The notes beneath the pieces are model-generated. The model saw only the letters and a program-made list of their open reading frames with translations, was not told where the DNA came from and ran no database searches. Shown in pieces: positions 1 through 6,762 of a DNA stretch of 9,670 nt. The position numbers and the translations under genes are program-made. Positions within the stretch are counted from its first letter, which is position 1; each line of letters begins with the position of its first letter. The DNA is from SIG607 sp045605385 (GTDB lineage: Bacteria > Bacillota > Clostridia > Oscillospirales > Acutalibacteraceae): NCBI GenBank assembly GCA_045605385.1, contig JAZUPW010000025.1, forward strand, positions 1 through 9,670. The letters are read 5' to 3'.

Positions 1-27
1 AGCACCTAAAAAAGAAAAATTTTTAGT

Positions 28-124
28 GGGATAAAAGGCGAAAAGCCATGGTAACGCTTGACGCGTACCACGGCTTTTTAACACATTAGAACACAAAAAT
101 TTACTTTTTTAGGCATTTTATCCC
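28..124. repeat. Long-range inverted repeat around a hairpin, downstream of the Rieske oxidoreductase
   Basis: GGGATAAAA at 28-36 is exactly complementary to TTTTATCCC at 116-124, and the bases just inside (GGC and GGC/GCC-like) extend the pairing imperfectly. The arms enclose the hairpin at 41-78. This could be the base of a longer terminator-like fold or the ends of a small non-coding insertion. No coding potential is seen in 1-145. Confidence 0.35.
41..78 (-). terminator. Imperfect hairpin, probable terminator of the Rieske oxidoreductase gene
   Basis: The arms 41-57 and 63-78 pair almost completely (AAAAGCC, one mismatch, TGGTA, one bulged A, CGC) around a 5-base loop. In the minus direction the stem is followed by TTTT, then CGCC and another TTTT, so the U-tract is interrupted. 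In the plus direction five Ts follow. It lies about 70 bp beyond the stop codon at 146. Termination is likely but not textbook, and it may work in both directions. Confidence 0.5.
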
Positions 125-145
125 TAAGAACAACACCCGAACGGC

Positions 146-1456
146 TCATTTTTTAGGTTTAAATATTTTATCATCTGTAGCAGGGTTTTCTATAAGGCGC
201 CCGTCTTCACTAAAACGCGACCCGTGACACACACAATCCCACGAATGTTCGCACTTGTTATATTTAAGCGCGCACCCTAAATGCGGACATCTTGGAACAG
301 TAGGGGTAAGCATATTTATAGTGGTTTCTGCAATATTAACGGCAAGTTGTGGGTGCAACATACTTCTTGACGGCGAAAAAACGTCGGCAAATTCGTTTTT
401 AGTACCGTTTATCATATCGCACAAAATTATTGCTGAAACAGCCGAATTAGTCATTCCCCACTTGTTAAAGCCCGTTGCTACGTAAAGATTATTGCTCTTA
501 TTTGAATACTTACCTATATACGGAATAGAATCAAGTGTCATACAATCTTGTGTTGCCCAACTTGCGACAATTTTGCTTTTTGGGTATTTATTATCTGCAA
601 AAAGTTCAAGTTCCTGCCAACAGCCGCCTTTTTTACCCGTTCTGTGACTTCCTCCGCCCAGAAGCAACATACCGCCGTAATCTCTGAACGATAACCCCTT
701 AATATCTTCGTCCACATACATACCGTCAGGAAGTTTTGCGTTTTTTAATGCTAATACGTAAGAACGGTGCTGATACATTTTTAAAAAGTAAGCGCCATGC
801 TTGTTTATTATTGGAAAATGAGTTGCAACAATAATATTTTCGGCATAAATTTTACCCCTGTTCGTAACAACTCCACCATCAAAAAACTCAAGCACTTTTG
901 TGTTTTCATAAATATTTAATTCTTTTGCTAACGAAAAAGCAAGTTTAAGCGGATTAAACTGCGCTTGGTTTGCAACTTTTACCGCAACTGCACTTTTAAA
1001 CGGTAAATCCACCTTACTGCAAAAATCAGCTTTACCGCCAATGCGCATATATGCATTTACTTCACTTTCAATTTTTGCAGGGTTATAAAGCGAATAAACG
1101 TAAGAATCTTTTGTTTCAAAATCACACTTAATCTCCTTGCATTTTTTGGCTAACCAGTTAAAACCCATTTGCTGCGCGTTTAAATATTTGGCTGCGGTTT
1201 CTATATTATATTTACTTATTATTTTTTTATAAATAAGCCCGTGCTGAACTGTTATTTTTGCCGTTGTATTACCGCTAACGCCGCCACAGATTCTGTCTGC
1301 CTCTACTAAAGTATAATTAACGCCTTTTGCTTTAAGCATATAAGCGCATAATATACCTGTAATACCTCCGCCAACAATAAGGACGTCTGTTTTAATATCT
1401 TTCTGCAACGTTTCAAAGTTTGGCTTATATACTTTTTCTTTCCAAATAGAATTCAT
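146..1456 (-). CDS. FAD-dependent oxidoreductase of the DAO type with C-terminal Rieske [2Fe-2S] domain
   Basis: The 436-residue protein starts with a Rossmann fold (VLIVGGGITG, GxGxxG at residues 29-34; the following acidic E52 in VEAD fits FAD ribose binding). It continues as a DAO/glycine-oxidase-like body that ends in the FAD-contacting segment near 327-343 (ATGFNKWGMTNSA). Residues 385-436 form a Rieske domain: CPH at 390-392 and CVCH at 408-411 supply the two Cys and two His cluster ligands. C395 and C410 sit where the stabilising disulfide of high-potential Rieske proteins lies. The architecture matches the Bacillus YhfW-like family; the substrate of that family is unknown to me. No signal peptide is seen, so it is probably cytoplasmic. 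The start is supported by AAAGGTGAG five bases upstream. A strong terminator separates it from the upstream gene, so it is probably its own transcription unit, although I see no convincing promoter. Confidence 0.92.
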   Translation of the reverse strand: MNSIWKEKVYKPNFETLQKDIKTDVLIVGGGITGILCAYMLKAKGVNYTLVEADRICGGVSGNTTAKITVQHGLIYKKIISKYNIETAAKYLNAQQMGFNWLAKKCKEIKCDFETKDSYVYSLYNPAKIESEVNAYMRIGGKADFCSKVDLPFKSAVAVKVANQAQFNPLKLAFSLAKELNIYENTKVLEFFDGGVVTNRGKIYAENIIVATHFPIINKHGAYFLKMYQHRSYVLALKNAKLPDGMYVDEDIKGLSFRDYGGMLLLGGGSHRTGKKGGCWQELELFADNKYPKSKIVASWATQDCMTLDSIPYIGKYSNKSNNLYVATGFNKWGMTNSAVSAIILCDMINGTKNEFADVFSPSRSMLHPQLAVNIAETTINMLTPTVPRCPHLGCALKYNKCEHSWDCVCHGSRFSEDGRLIENPATDDKIFKPKK

Positions 1457-1497
1457 TTTATCTCACCTTTTAACAAAATATATATTCTATTATTCCC

Positions 1498-1531
1498 AAA
1501 AAAAATATGACTGCTAAAAGCAGTCATATTT
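1498..1531 (-). terminator. Strong Rho-independent terminator after the putative glycosidase gene
   Basis: A perfect 13-bp stem (1503-1515 with 1519-1531, core GACTGCT/AGCAGTC) has a 3-base loop. In the minus direction it is followed by a run of eight Us, the A-tract at 1498-1505. It begins only 3-4 bases after the stop codon at 1535, so it should end transcription from the glycoside gene group before the Rieske gene. Confidence 0.9.
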
Positions 1532-1534
1532 ATA

Positions 1535-3172
1535 TTAAAACTTTATAAACGCCCAATCTCCTGCAGGAATTGTTAACTTATAAGCGCCGTTTTCGGTTTT
1601 AAGTGTTGAATTACCTTCAAGAAGTGTCGGCATTCTGCCATTTTTTAATTCAACTGTTACGGTTGTTTCGGCTTCGGGTAATGCAACTTCACCGTTTGCA
1701 ACGGTACGCTCTATACCGCTGTGGTTAAATACAGTTAAATAGTATCCGCCCGAAATACACTCGTTAACAAGCCAATGACAGTTACCTTCAACGTAACAGG
1801 GCAACAATTCTTTAAGTTTTTCCTTTATATCTTTAATTTCGCAAAGATTGTTGTGTTTTTCGGCAAATTCTTTATCACAAGTTAAATCTATTAACCAATC
1901 ATATCTGTCTATTACTGTTTCATCTGAATTAAGCAGTTCAACGGCATCGGGATAATCGCTGTTCTTAAGATTATTTACTTCGGTACCAATCATAGGTAAC
2001 GAAGATGTAAACACTTCATAAACACCGTTTTTAACCTTTTCAAGTTCGGGAGAATCAACGTGGAATCCGCAATATAATTTTTCTCTTATTTTATAGTTTT
2101 CATCATTACGGAAATAATTGTCAAGCACCATAAGTTCCTTTGGTAAAACCATTGCAATAGGAGTCAGTTTATCGCCAATATCGGTATATTTACGCGTAAA
2201 ATCCAAAAATTCTTTTTTGGTTTGTCCATACGGAGAAAGTTCAAAGTTTTCCCAATCGTAGAAGACGTTGCAAAGTCCCCACTCTTCGCTCATAAATTCA
2301 GCGCCGCTTAAAAAGCCGTATAAGAACACTCGCTTTTGCAAAGAACGTGAGCTTCCACCGTTTTCACCGCTTGTTTCAAATGGGAAATCTGCCGATTCTC
2401 CAATACCCCACTCATTTTTTCCTTCTTTGTGGTAACAACAAGCAGAAAAAGGAGAACCGCCCCATGGTTCATAATAAACACCAAAACTTCTGCCCTCTGC
2501 CCTTGACATACCTCGTGCATAACAAATCTGCATACGGGAATCAGGACATTGTGCGCCAACCTCGGGCATAAAACGTTTTACACCTTGAGTAGCTTCAAAG
2601 CCAAAGCCTAACAGTGTTGCATCGGCAGGGATAAGCTCATATTTTTGCAAACGCTTCTTATATATGTTTGTTATATTTTCGTAAAATTTGCGGAAATCTT
2701 CAGGTTTTCCCCCCTCTGCCATTTCCTTTGCTGTACAAGCTTCCAAAAATATGTACGGGTACGGGAACTTATCAAAAATAAACTTTTCTATCTTTTCTTC
2801 TGTCCAATCCTCAGCAGGAAGTTCCTCTAACTTTCCGCAAGCATCATAGCGGTAGTTAGTCATCCATTCGTGCATTTGAAAACCCCAGAAGTTATCACCT
2901 AAAAGTTCCTTATATTCTTTTAACAATTCTTCATCGTATTCATATTCATCAATATACACACCGCCCTGTAAACGGTCTATATAAAACGGACATTTGCGTT
3001 CTTTAAGAATATTATACAATTCACTGTCCTTTGCGGCAAGGTTGTTGAATTTAAGTTCATCCTTAAGCATTATATTCTGGCAAAACCTTATTCCGTCGTT
3101 TTCACCAACAATGCCTTCTTTAACCTGCGCTTCCCAAACTTCCGGCAAATAACCGTGCAAAAATGTGAACAT
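1535..3172 (-). CDS. Putative intracellular glycosidase, TIM-barrel-like (clan GH-A-like), family unassigned
   Basis: I do not recognise the family of this 545-residue protein. The first 340 residues have alternating strand/helix texture and aromatic-rich loop ends typical of a glycosidase (beta/alpha)8 barrel: GFQMHEW (97-103), LLGFGFEATQG (187-197), GVYYEPWGGSPF (231-242) and FMSEEWG (293-299). Acidic residues at strand ends (E102, E193, E235, E296/E297) are candidate catalytic residues, but I cannot assign them. The C-terminal stretch of about 470-545 (YYLTVFNHSG, then alternating strands) resembles the small beta-sandwich closing many GH-A enzymes. There is no signal peptide or membrane segment. 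AGGGAG seven bases before ATG supports the start. It lies downstream of a GH13 gene and has its own promoter, so a role in carbohydrate breakdown is inferred from context and texture only. Confidence 0.6.
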   Translation of the reverse strand: MFTFLHGYLPEVWEAQVKEGIVGENDGIRFCQNIMLKDELKFNNLAAKDSELYNILKERKCPFYIDRLQGGVYIDEYEYDEELLKEYKELLGDNFWGFQMHEWMTNYRYDACGKLEELPAEDWTEEKIEKFIFDKFPYPYIFLEACTAKEMAEGGKPEDFRKFYENITNIYKKRLQKYELIPADATLLGFGFEATQGVKRFMPEVGAQCPDSRMQICYARGMSRAEGRSFGVYYEPWGGSPFSACCYHKEGKNEWGIGESADFPFETSGENGGSSRSLQKRVFLYGFLSGAEFMSEEWGLCNVFYDWENFELSPYGQTKKEFLDFTRKYTDIGDKLTPIAMVLPKELMVLDNYFRNDENYKIREKLYCGFHVDSPELEKVKNGVYEVFTSSLPMIGTEVNNLKNSDYPDAVELLNSDETVIDRYDWLIDLTCDKEFAEKHNNLCEIKDIKEKLKELLPCYVEGNCHWLVNECISGGYYLTVFNHSGIERTVANGEVALPEAETTVTVELKNGRMPTLLEGNSTLKTENGAYKLTIPAGDWAFIKF

Positions 3173-3212
3173 ACAAAGACTCCCTGAATTTAATTTTTTA
3201 TTTTTCGAGCAG

Positions 3213-3241
3213 ATTATAACACTTTAAAATATAAATATCAA
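3213..3241 (-). promoter_or_regulatory. Near-consensus sigma-A promoter for the gene at 1535-3172
   Basis: On the minus strand TTGATA (3241-3236) and TATAAT (3218-3213) are separated by exactly 17 bp. Transcription would start near 3206, giving a leader of about 34 bases before the ATG at 3172. A second, weaker pair sits just upstream: TTGACC (3256-3251), 17 bp, TATATT (3233-3228). The 124-bp gap therefore probably gives this gene independent expression in addition to read-through from the GH13 gene, after which I see no terminator. Confidence 0.85.
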
Positions 3242-3296
3242 TACTAAAACGGTCAAATTTATTATTTTACATAGCCAAAACATCATTTTTATAAAT

Positions 3297-4604
3297 TTAT
3301 TGGTATTTTACATACTGAACCGAATATGAAGGCATTACACTTCCAAAAGCAAAACTGAATTGATTGCCTGTTATAAGTTCAGTTCCGCAATCGGTTTTAG
3401 CATCAAAGTAAGCGGTATGTTCATTTTCACTTGCATTAATAAGCACAATAAAACGCTCATCATCGCAAACGCGTTCAAATACCAACTGGTGATTAGTCAT
3501 ATACAAAATGTTAAAACTTCCGTAGCACAGTGCTTTGCTTTGGCTGTGTATTCTTGAAATTTTAGCAATAAAATCGGTTATTTCATTGGTTTTAATTTCG
3601 GTTATTTCAGGTCTTAAAGCATCATCGCCGTCTTCTTTTCTGCCTTCTATTCCCCATTCACTGCCATAATAAATACAAGGAATACCGGGCATAGCAAAAA
3701 GTATACCGTAAGCAAGATTAATATGCTTTTTATTGGTAAGGACCGATGCAATTCTTGTAACGTCGTGGTTATCTACAAAACCAATAAGTTGAAGTCCTTT
3801 GTACATACACCAGTCTTCGTTTCCAAAACGGTTACGCAAAGAATGCCCTATTTCAAACATATTCATACTGTTAAGCGAAGAATAAATACCTTTGTAGCAT
3901 TCATAGTTAGTAGCGCTTTGAAGCATACCGTCACACACAATATCGCGGTAGTTTCCGTGTATCATTTCTCCTGCAAGGAAGAAGTCGTTTTTCTTTTCAG
4001 TACAAAAAGCATTAAGTTCGCGCATAAATTGGCGGTTAAGCATATAAGCAACGTCAAGCCGAAGTCCATCAATATCAAACTCATCTATCCATTTTCCAAC
4101 ACAACTAAGCAAATACTCTTTTACTTTTACGTTATCTAAATTAAGTTTCACAAGTTCAAAGTGGCCTTCCCAACCTTCATACCAAAAGCCGTCGTTATAG
4201 GCACTGTTACCGTCAAAATTAATATAAAACCAATCTTTATATTCGGAATCCCATTTCTTTTCTTTTACGTCTTTAAATGCAAAAAAATCTCTGCCAACGT
4301 GGTTAAAAACACCGTCAAGAATTACTTTAATACCGTTTTCGTGCAGTCTGTTACAAACAAGTTTAAAATCTTCGTTACTTCCAAGTCGCAGGTCAATTTT
4401 AGAATAATCGGAGGTATCGTAACCGTGCGCCGAACTTTCAAATACAGGGCAAAAATAAACAGCATTTACTCCAAGTTTCACAAGATGTTCAATAATACTA
4501 GTAACTTTCAGTATTCGCGAATTAAAAATTCCGTCATTCTGCCTTGGCGCACCGCAAAACCCAAAAGGATAAATTTGATAAATAACGCTTTCATTGTACC
4601 ACAT
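3297..4604 (-). CDS. GH13 alpha-amylase-family enzyme, intracellular (neopullulanase/cyclomaltodextrinase-like or alpha-glucosidase-like)
   Basis: All four conserved GH13 regions are present in this 435-residue protein: DGVFNH at 97-102 (region I), GLRLD at 180-184 with D184 as nucleophile (region II), AGEM with E213 as acid/base (region III) and VDNHD with D281 as transition-state stabiliser (region IV). The N-terminal YQIYP (9-13), and the YGSEWGIEG and LRPE stretches near 313-333, are typical of the family. It lacks the extra N-terminal domain of classical neopullulanases, so it is a short barrel plus C-terminal beta domain. No signal peptide is present, which suggests action on imported maltodextrins; exact specificity cannot be read. 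AGAAAGG eight bases before ATG is its ribosome site and overlaps the TAG of the upstream gene at 4617-4619, implying one operon and possibly translational coupling. Confidence 0.95.
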   Translation of the reverse strand: MWYNESVIYQIYPFGFCGAPRQNDGIFNSRILKVTSIIEHLVKLGVNAVYFCPVFESSAHGYDTSDYSKIDLRLGSNEDFKLVCNRLHENGIKVILDGVFNHVGRDFFAFKDVKEKKWDSEYKDWFYINFDGNSAYNDGFWYEGWEGHFELVKLNLDNVKVKEYLLSCVGKWIDEFDIDGLRLDVAYMLNRQFMRELNAFCTEKKNDFFLAGEMIHGNYRDIVCDGMLQSATNYECYKGIYSSLNSMNMFEIGHSLRNRFGNEDWCMYKGLQLIGFVDNHDVTRIASVLTNKKHINLAYGILFAMPGIPCIYYGSEWGIEGRKEDGDDALRPEITEIKTNEITDFIAKISRIHSQSKALCYGSFNILYMTNHQLVFERVCDDERFIVLINASENEHTAYFDAKTDCGTELITGNQFSFAFGSVMPSYSVQYVKYQ

Positions 4605-4616
4605 AAATATGCCTTT

Positions 4617-5819
4617 CTAATTATACTTTAAATTTTCTATGCACAGTTTATAACCGCTTACCAACAATAACGGTGCATAGGTGTAGTGATTTTTGTAATC
4701 AATTTTATTTGCAAGTTTTTCTAAAACTTCCAGTACTTCTACGTTTATTCTTTTCTTGGGGCAAAGAGCCGCAACCGATGCGTATTCCCCAACTTCTCTT
4801 ATAGGATAAAAAGCCTTGTTTTCTTCAAATTCGCTTTGGTTAGGATTTAAATAGCGTTTTTCTTCAAATACACCGCCATCATACATATTTTCAACCTTGT
4901 TCCACGCTTTATAACGAAAATTCCATTCTTTTTTATCCACGTTATTTATCATATTTACGCCCTTATCAATAGCAGTTTTTTCACAATAATCTGCATACGC
5001 TTGCATAAGAGATATAACTTCTTCTTTAAATTCTGTCTCCACGCTTAAATCGTACATCATTCTTAATGAATACTGAAGTTGTAAAGTAATATAGCCCCTA
5101 CCTAATTCAGGATTATGCGGTTTTGTCTTTTCAAGCGCTTCATCACAAATTTCGTTACACAATTCTTTCCAATGCTCATTGTTTGACACGTGGTATGCCG
5201 CCAAATAAAACATAGGCAACCTTAAATACTCGTGAGGATATACTTCCCCGTACATTTTGCCAACAAGACTTTTCTTACCGTCATCTCTTAAAATATTATA
5301 ATCGTTTTCTTCGGTTACGTTTTGTTCGCATCTTTCAGCCAAAGCCACAAGTACACGGCGTATATCCTCCTTTTGGTGCTCATCACACAAAGGCGAATCA
5401 TAAAAACGAACTGCAGCGTAAACCCAATGAGTATATTGATCTCTTGAAGTGTCGGTATAATGACTTATAGCGTCTTCAGGCGAAACAGCACGTGCAATAA
5501 AACCTTTGCTTTTACCGCAATTTGCACACAGCATAAGACCTTTAAAAAGTTTGTCAGCAATTTGTTTAAGATTTTTATTTTCCGTTACGTTGTAATCGGC
5601 TACAAGGGCATCCATTGCTGTTCCTGTATTTAAAACGGAGTCCTCCATACCTGTACCCCAACCGCAAGGGTTAGGGTAATCGTTATTAATGTCGTGCGGT
5701 TTTGGCAGATGAAACCACGCATTACGGTATTTATTTGTTTTGAAATCATAAATAAGGCAAGTATTTTTATTAAAAAAGTATTTTTCTATAAACTTGGTTG
5801 CTTTTGTAATAGAATTCAT
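4617..5819 (-). CDS. Predicted alpha/alpha-toroid (six-hairpin) glycosidase-like protein, function unknown
   Basis: The 400-residue protein is almost entirely helical, with paired amphipathic helices separated by aromatic, glycine-rich loops, the pattern of six-hairpin glycosidases. Notable conserved-looking loops are CGWGTGMEDSVLNTGTAMDAL (about 52-72), SRDQYTHWVYAA (125-136), MYGEVYPHEYLRLP (189-202) and NMYDGGVFEE (311-320). The E59/D60 and D127 positions are candidate active-site acids. I cannot name the family, and the catalytic assignment is inference. There is no signal peptide. Its stop lies 12 bp before the GH13 start, so it heads an operon with that enzyme. The start is supported by GGTGAGG and AGGTGG just upstream. 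A tandem terminator and palindrome unit (5844-5898) lies immediately 5', so its promoter must lie in a very short space. Confidence 0.6.
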   Translation of the reverse strand: MNSITKATKFIEKYFFNKNTCLIYDFKTNKYRNAWFHLPKPHDINNDYPNPCGWGTGMEDSVLNTGTAMDALVADYNVTENKNLKQIADKLFKGLMLCANCGKSKGFIARAVSPEDAISHYTDTSRDQYTHWVYAAVRFYDSPLCDEHQKEDIRRVLVALAERCEQNVTEENDYNILRDDGKKSLVGKMYGEVYPHEYLRLPMFYLAAYHVSNNEHWKELCNEICDEALEKTKPHNPELGRGYITLQLQYSLRMMYDLSVETEFKEEVISLMQAYADYCEKTAIDKGVNMINNVDKKEWNFRYKAWNKVENMYDGGVFEEKRYLNPNQSEFEENKAFYPIREVGEYASVAALCPKKRINVEVLEVLEKLANKIDYKNHYTYAPLLLVSGYKLCIENLKYN

Positions 5820-5837
5820 TTACCTCACCACCTACAT

Positions 5838-5846
5838 AATATACCA
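5838..5846 (-). promoter_or_regulatory. Possible extended -10 promoter for the operon at 3297-5819
   Basis: The minus strand reads TGG-TATATT (5846-5838), an extended -10 whose TG comes from the edge of the palindrome at 5844-5861. I see no acceptable -35. The leader would be only about a dozen bases, with the ribosome site right at its 5' end, so this is a weak call. It is the only candidate between the terminator and the start codon at 5819. Confidence 0.25.
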
Positions 5847-5861
5847 TTGCTTTCGCAATGG
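5844..5861. repeat. Single palindrome unit beside a terminator (same design as the array at 8992-9178)
   Basis: CCATTGC (5844-5850) and GCAATGG (5855-5861) pair perfectly around a 4-base loop that reads GAAA on the minus strand. It is preceded by TATA and followed by AT plus seven As leading into the terminator stem. The same layout (TATA, C-rich palindrome, AT, A7, terminator) occurs at 9157-9209 with a different palindrome sequence. Confidence 0.7.
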
Positions 5862-5863
5862 AT

Positions 5864-5898
5864 AAAAAAACTCTCGTTCCGAAGAACGAGAGTTTTTT
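5864..5898 (-). terminator. UUCG-loop terminator after the PH-like membrane protein gene (copy A)
   Basis: The 9-bp stem CTCTCGTTC/GAACGAGAG (5871-5879 with 5884-5892) has A7 on one side and T6 on the other. In the minus direction the loop is TTCG closed by C-G, the extra-stable cUUCGg tetraloop, followed by a U7 tract. It is the natural terminator of the gene ending at 5949. The A/T flanks could also let it stop plus-strand transcription. Confidence 0.92.
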
Positions 5899-5903
5899 GT
5901 CTC

Positions 5904-5942
5904 TCGTGTCCGAAAAAGAACTGGTCTAAAAACCTGATTTTC
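5904..5942 (-). repeat. Conserved 3' tail, type I, copy A
   Basis: This 39-bp block lies between the stop codon of the gene at 5949 (6 bp away) and its terminator. It matches 6706-6744 at 37 of 39 positions by eye. It begins TCGTGTCCGAAAAAG and contains a near-palindrome CTGGT/ACCTG (imperfect in this copy). It has no coding role. Confidence 0.85.
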
Positions 5943-5948
5943 TTTAAT

Positions 5949-6500
5949 TTAAATTAAATGATATTTATCTTTTCCTACAAAAGGTATTATATCAGTCTTT
6001 TCTTTGCAGAAAGGAATAATTTTACTTACCGCTTCTGAATAATCGTTTCCAATAACAAAAGTTCTAATCATTTTACCTTTTAGTTTTTTCTTGCAATCGT
6101 TTTTCATTGGACACTCATGCTCAGAAAAATACAAATAATATGTATTACCCTCAAATCGAGTTTGACCGCAATAAGATAATCCCCAATCTTTAATATCAGT
6201 CCATTTTACAAATGTCTTATGAAGCCAAGACTTGCATAAAACACCATCGTTATTTATTGTAATCTGTTTACTGTTAGTTGCAAAGGCAAAAATTCCCATA
6301 CTAAGCACAATTAATATCCAAACGCAAACAAAAATCAAGCCAAAGACATCTGCAAAAGTGTAGTTTTCTTCAAATGGTAATAGACCAAATACTAATCGAA
6401 TACCTGCAATGGCCATTATTATAGTAACAACACCTATTCCTAAAAAGGTTGTATTTCGCTTAATGATTATCTGATTTTTAGATTGTGAAAGTTCGAACAT
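5949..6500 (-). CDS. Small two-TM membrane protein with C-terminal PH-like domain, unknown function
   Basis: The 183-residue protein has two hydrophobic segments (about 18-41 and 50-75) with a short loop between them. A roughly 100-residue cytoplasmic tail rich in beta strands follows (ITINNDGVLCK, KTFVKWTDIKDWG, NTYYLYFSE, then a final helix about 154-165). This is the layout of bacterial PH-like membrane proteins of the YcxB/DUF304 sort; I suggest the resemblance without proof. An in-frame start at 6551 would add 17 residues, but it lies upstream of the clear -10 box at 6523-6528. The ATG at 6500 has AAAGGGCGG seven bases before it, so I use 6500. It is a single gene with its own promoter and terminator. 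Its Cys-rich tail (C89, C111, C130, C136, C165) is unremarkable for an intracellular domain. Confidence 0.75.
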   Translation of the reverse strand: MFELSQSKNQIIIKRNTTFLGIGVVTIIMAIAGIRLVFGLLPFEENYTFADVFGLIFVCVWILIVLSMGIFAFATNSKQITINNDGVLCKSWLHKTFVKWTDIKDWGLSYCGQTRFEGNTYYLYFSEHECPMKNDCKKKLKGKMIRTFVIGNDYSEAVSKIIPFCKEKTDIIPFVGKDKYHLI

Positions 6501-6522
6501 ATCATCGCCGCCCTTTAAGTGT

Positions 6523-6551
6523 ATTATAGCATAAAAGTGGCAAAGGAGCAA
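6523..6551 (-). promoter_or_regulatory. Promoter of the PH-like membrane protein gene
   Basis: The minus strand carries TGC-TATAAT, an extended -10 (hexamer 6528-6523), with a weak -35 TTGCTC (6551-6546) 17 bp upstream. The start of transcription near 6516 leaves a leader of about 16 bases that includes the ribosome site. This placement rules out translation from 6551. Confidence 0.75.
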
Positions 6552-6658
6552 TAATTATTCATTATTCATCAGCAAAGCGACTTCATTTTTCATTATTCAT
6601 TTGAAAATCCGTTCTCTTTTAATGAATAATGAATGATGAATATTGAAAAATGAATAAT
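6551..6658. repeat. AT-rich palindromic element built from ATTCATT / AATGAAT repeats (MITE-like)
   Basis: The left half carries TTATTCATTATTCAT (from 6555) and TTTTTCATTATTCAT (6586-6600). The right half carries the complement, ATGAATAATGAATGATGAAT (6622-6641) and AAAAATGAATAAT (6646-6658). The halves can fold into a long stem. No ORF is inside. Similar ATTCATT-rich palindromes are common, in my recollection, in gut Clostridia. It abuts the -35 region of the gene at 5949-6500. Confidence 0.6.
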
Positions 6659-6665
6659 ACAAACA

Positions 6666-6695
6666 AAAATCCGTCCACTTTCGTGAACGGATTTT
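6666..6695 (-). terminator. GNRA-loop terminator after the two-TM alpha/beta protein gene (copy B)
   Basis: The arms 6666-6678 and 6683-6695 pair over 13 positions with one mismatch (AAAATCCGT, C/A mismatch, CAC). The minus-strand loop is GAAA closed by C-G, a GNRA tetraloop, and the stem ends in TTTTT. It follows the gene ending at 6763. The stem is unrelated in sequence to the UUCG stem of the other three units, although the tail next to it is shared with copy A. Confidence 0.85.
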
Positions 6696-6705
6696 CGCTT
6701 GTCAT

Positions 6706-6744
6706 TCGTGTCCGAAAAAGAACTGGTCGAAAAACCAGATTTTC
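6706..6744 (-). repeat. Conserved 3' tail, type I, copy B
   Basis: The block is 37/39 identical by eye to 5904-5942. Here the internal palindrome is perfect (CTGGT 6723-6727 with ACCAG 6734-6738). Because the better-paired copy differs from A at the stem, the hairpin may be the selected feature. It lies 18 bp from the stop codon at 6763; the gap holds a small AT hairpin, CCTTA/TAAGG, at 6744-6758. Confidence 0.85.
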
Positions 6745-6762
6745 CTTATATATTAAGGATTT

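Noticed and set aside
2308..2559. 83-residue open frame in another minus frame inside the putative glycosidase
   Set aside because: It is fully contained in a well-supported gene, with no ribosome site and no recognisable domain.
3173..3296. Riboswitch or attenuator leader before the putative glycosidase
   Set aside because: The leader after the predicted transcription start is only about 34 bases and has no stable hairpin.
3242..3296. Terminator between the GH13 gene and the next gene
   Set aside because: Only a weak AT inverted repeat (AAATTTAT/ATAAATTT) with a long loop is present, so read-through is more likely.
3360..4631. Long open frames on the plus strand opposite the GH13 gene
   Set aside because: They mirror a gene with all catalytic motifs of its family, have no ribosome sites and read as low-complexity, unnatural proteins.
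6501..6551. Upstream start at 6551 for the PH-like protein
   Set aside because: The extra 17 codons contain the TATAAT promoter box and lack a ribosome site; AAAGGGCGG correctly precedes the ATG at 6500.
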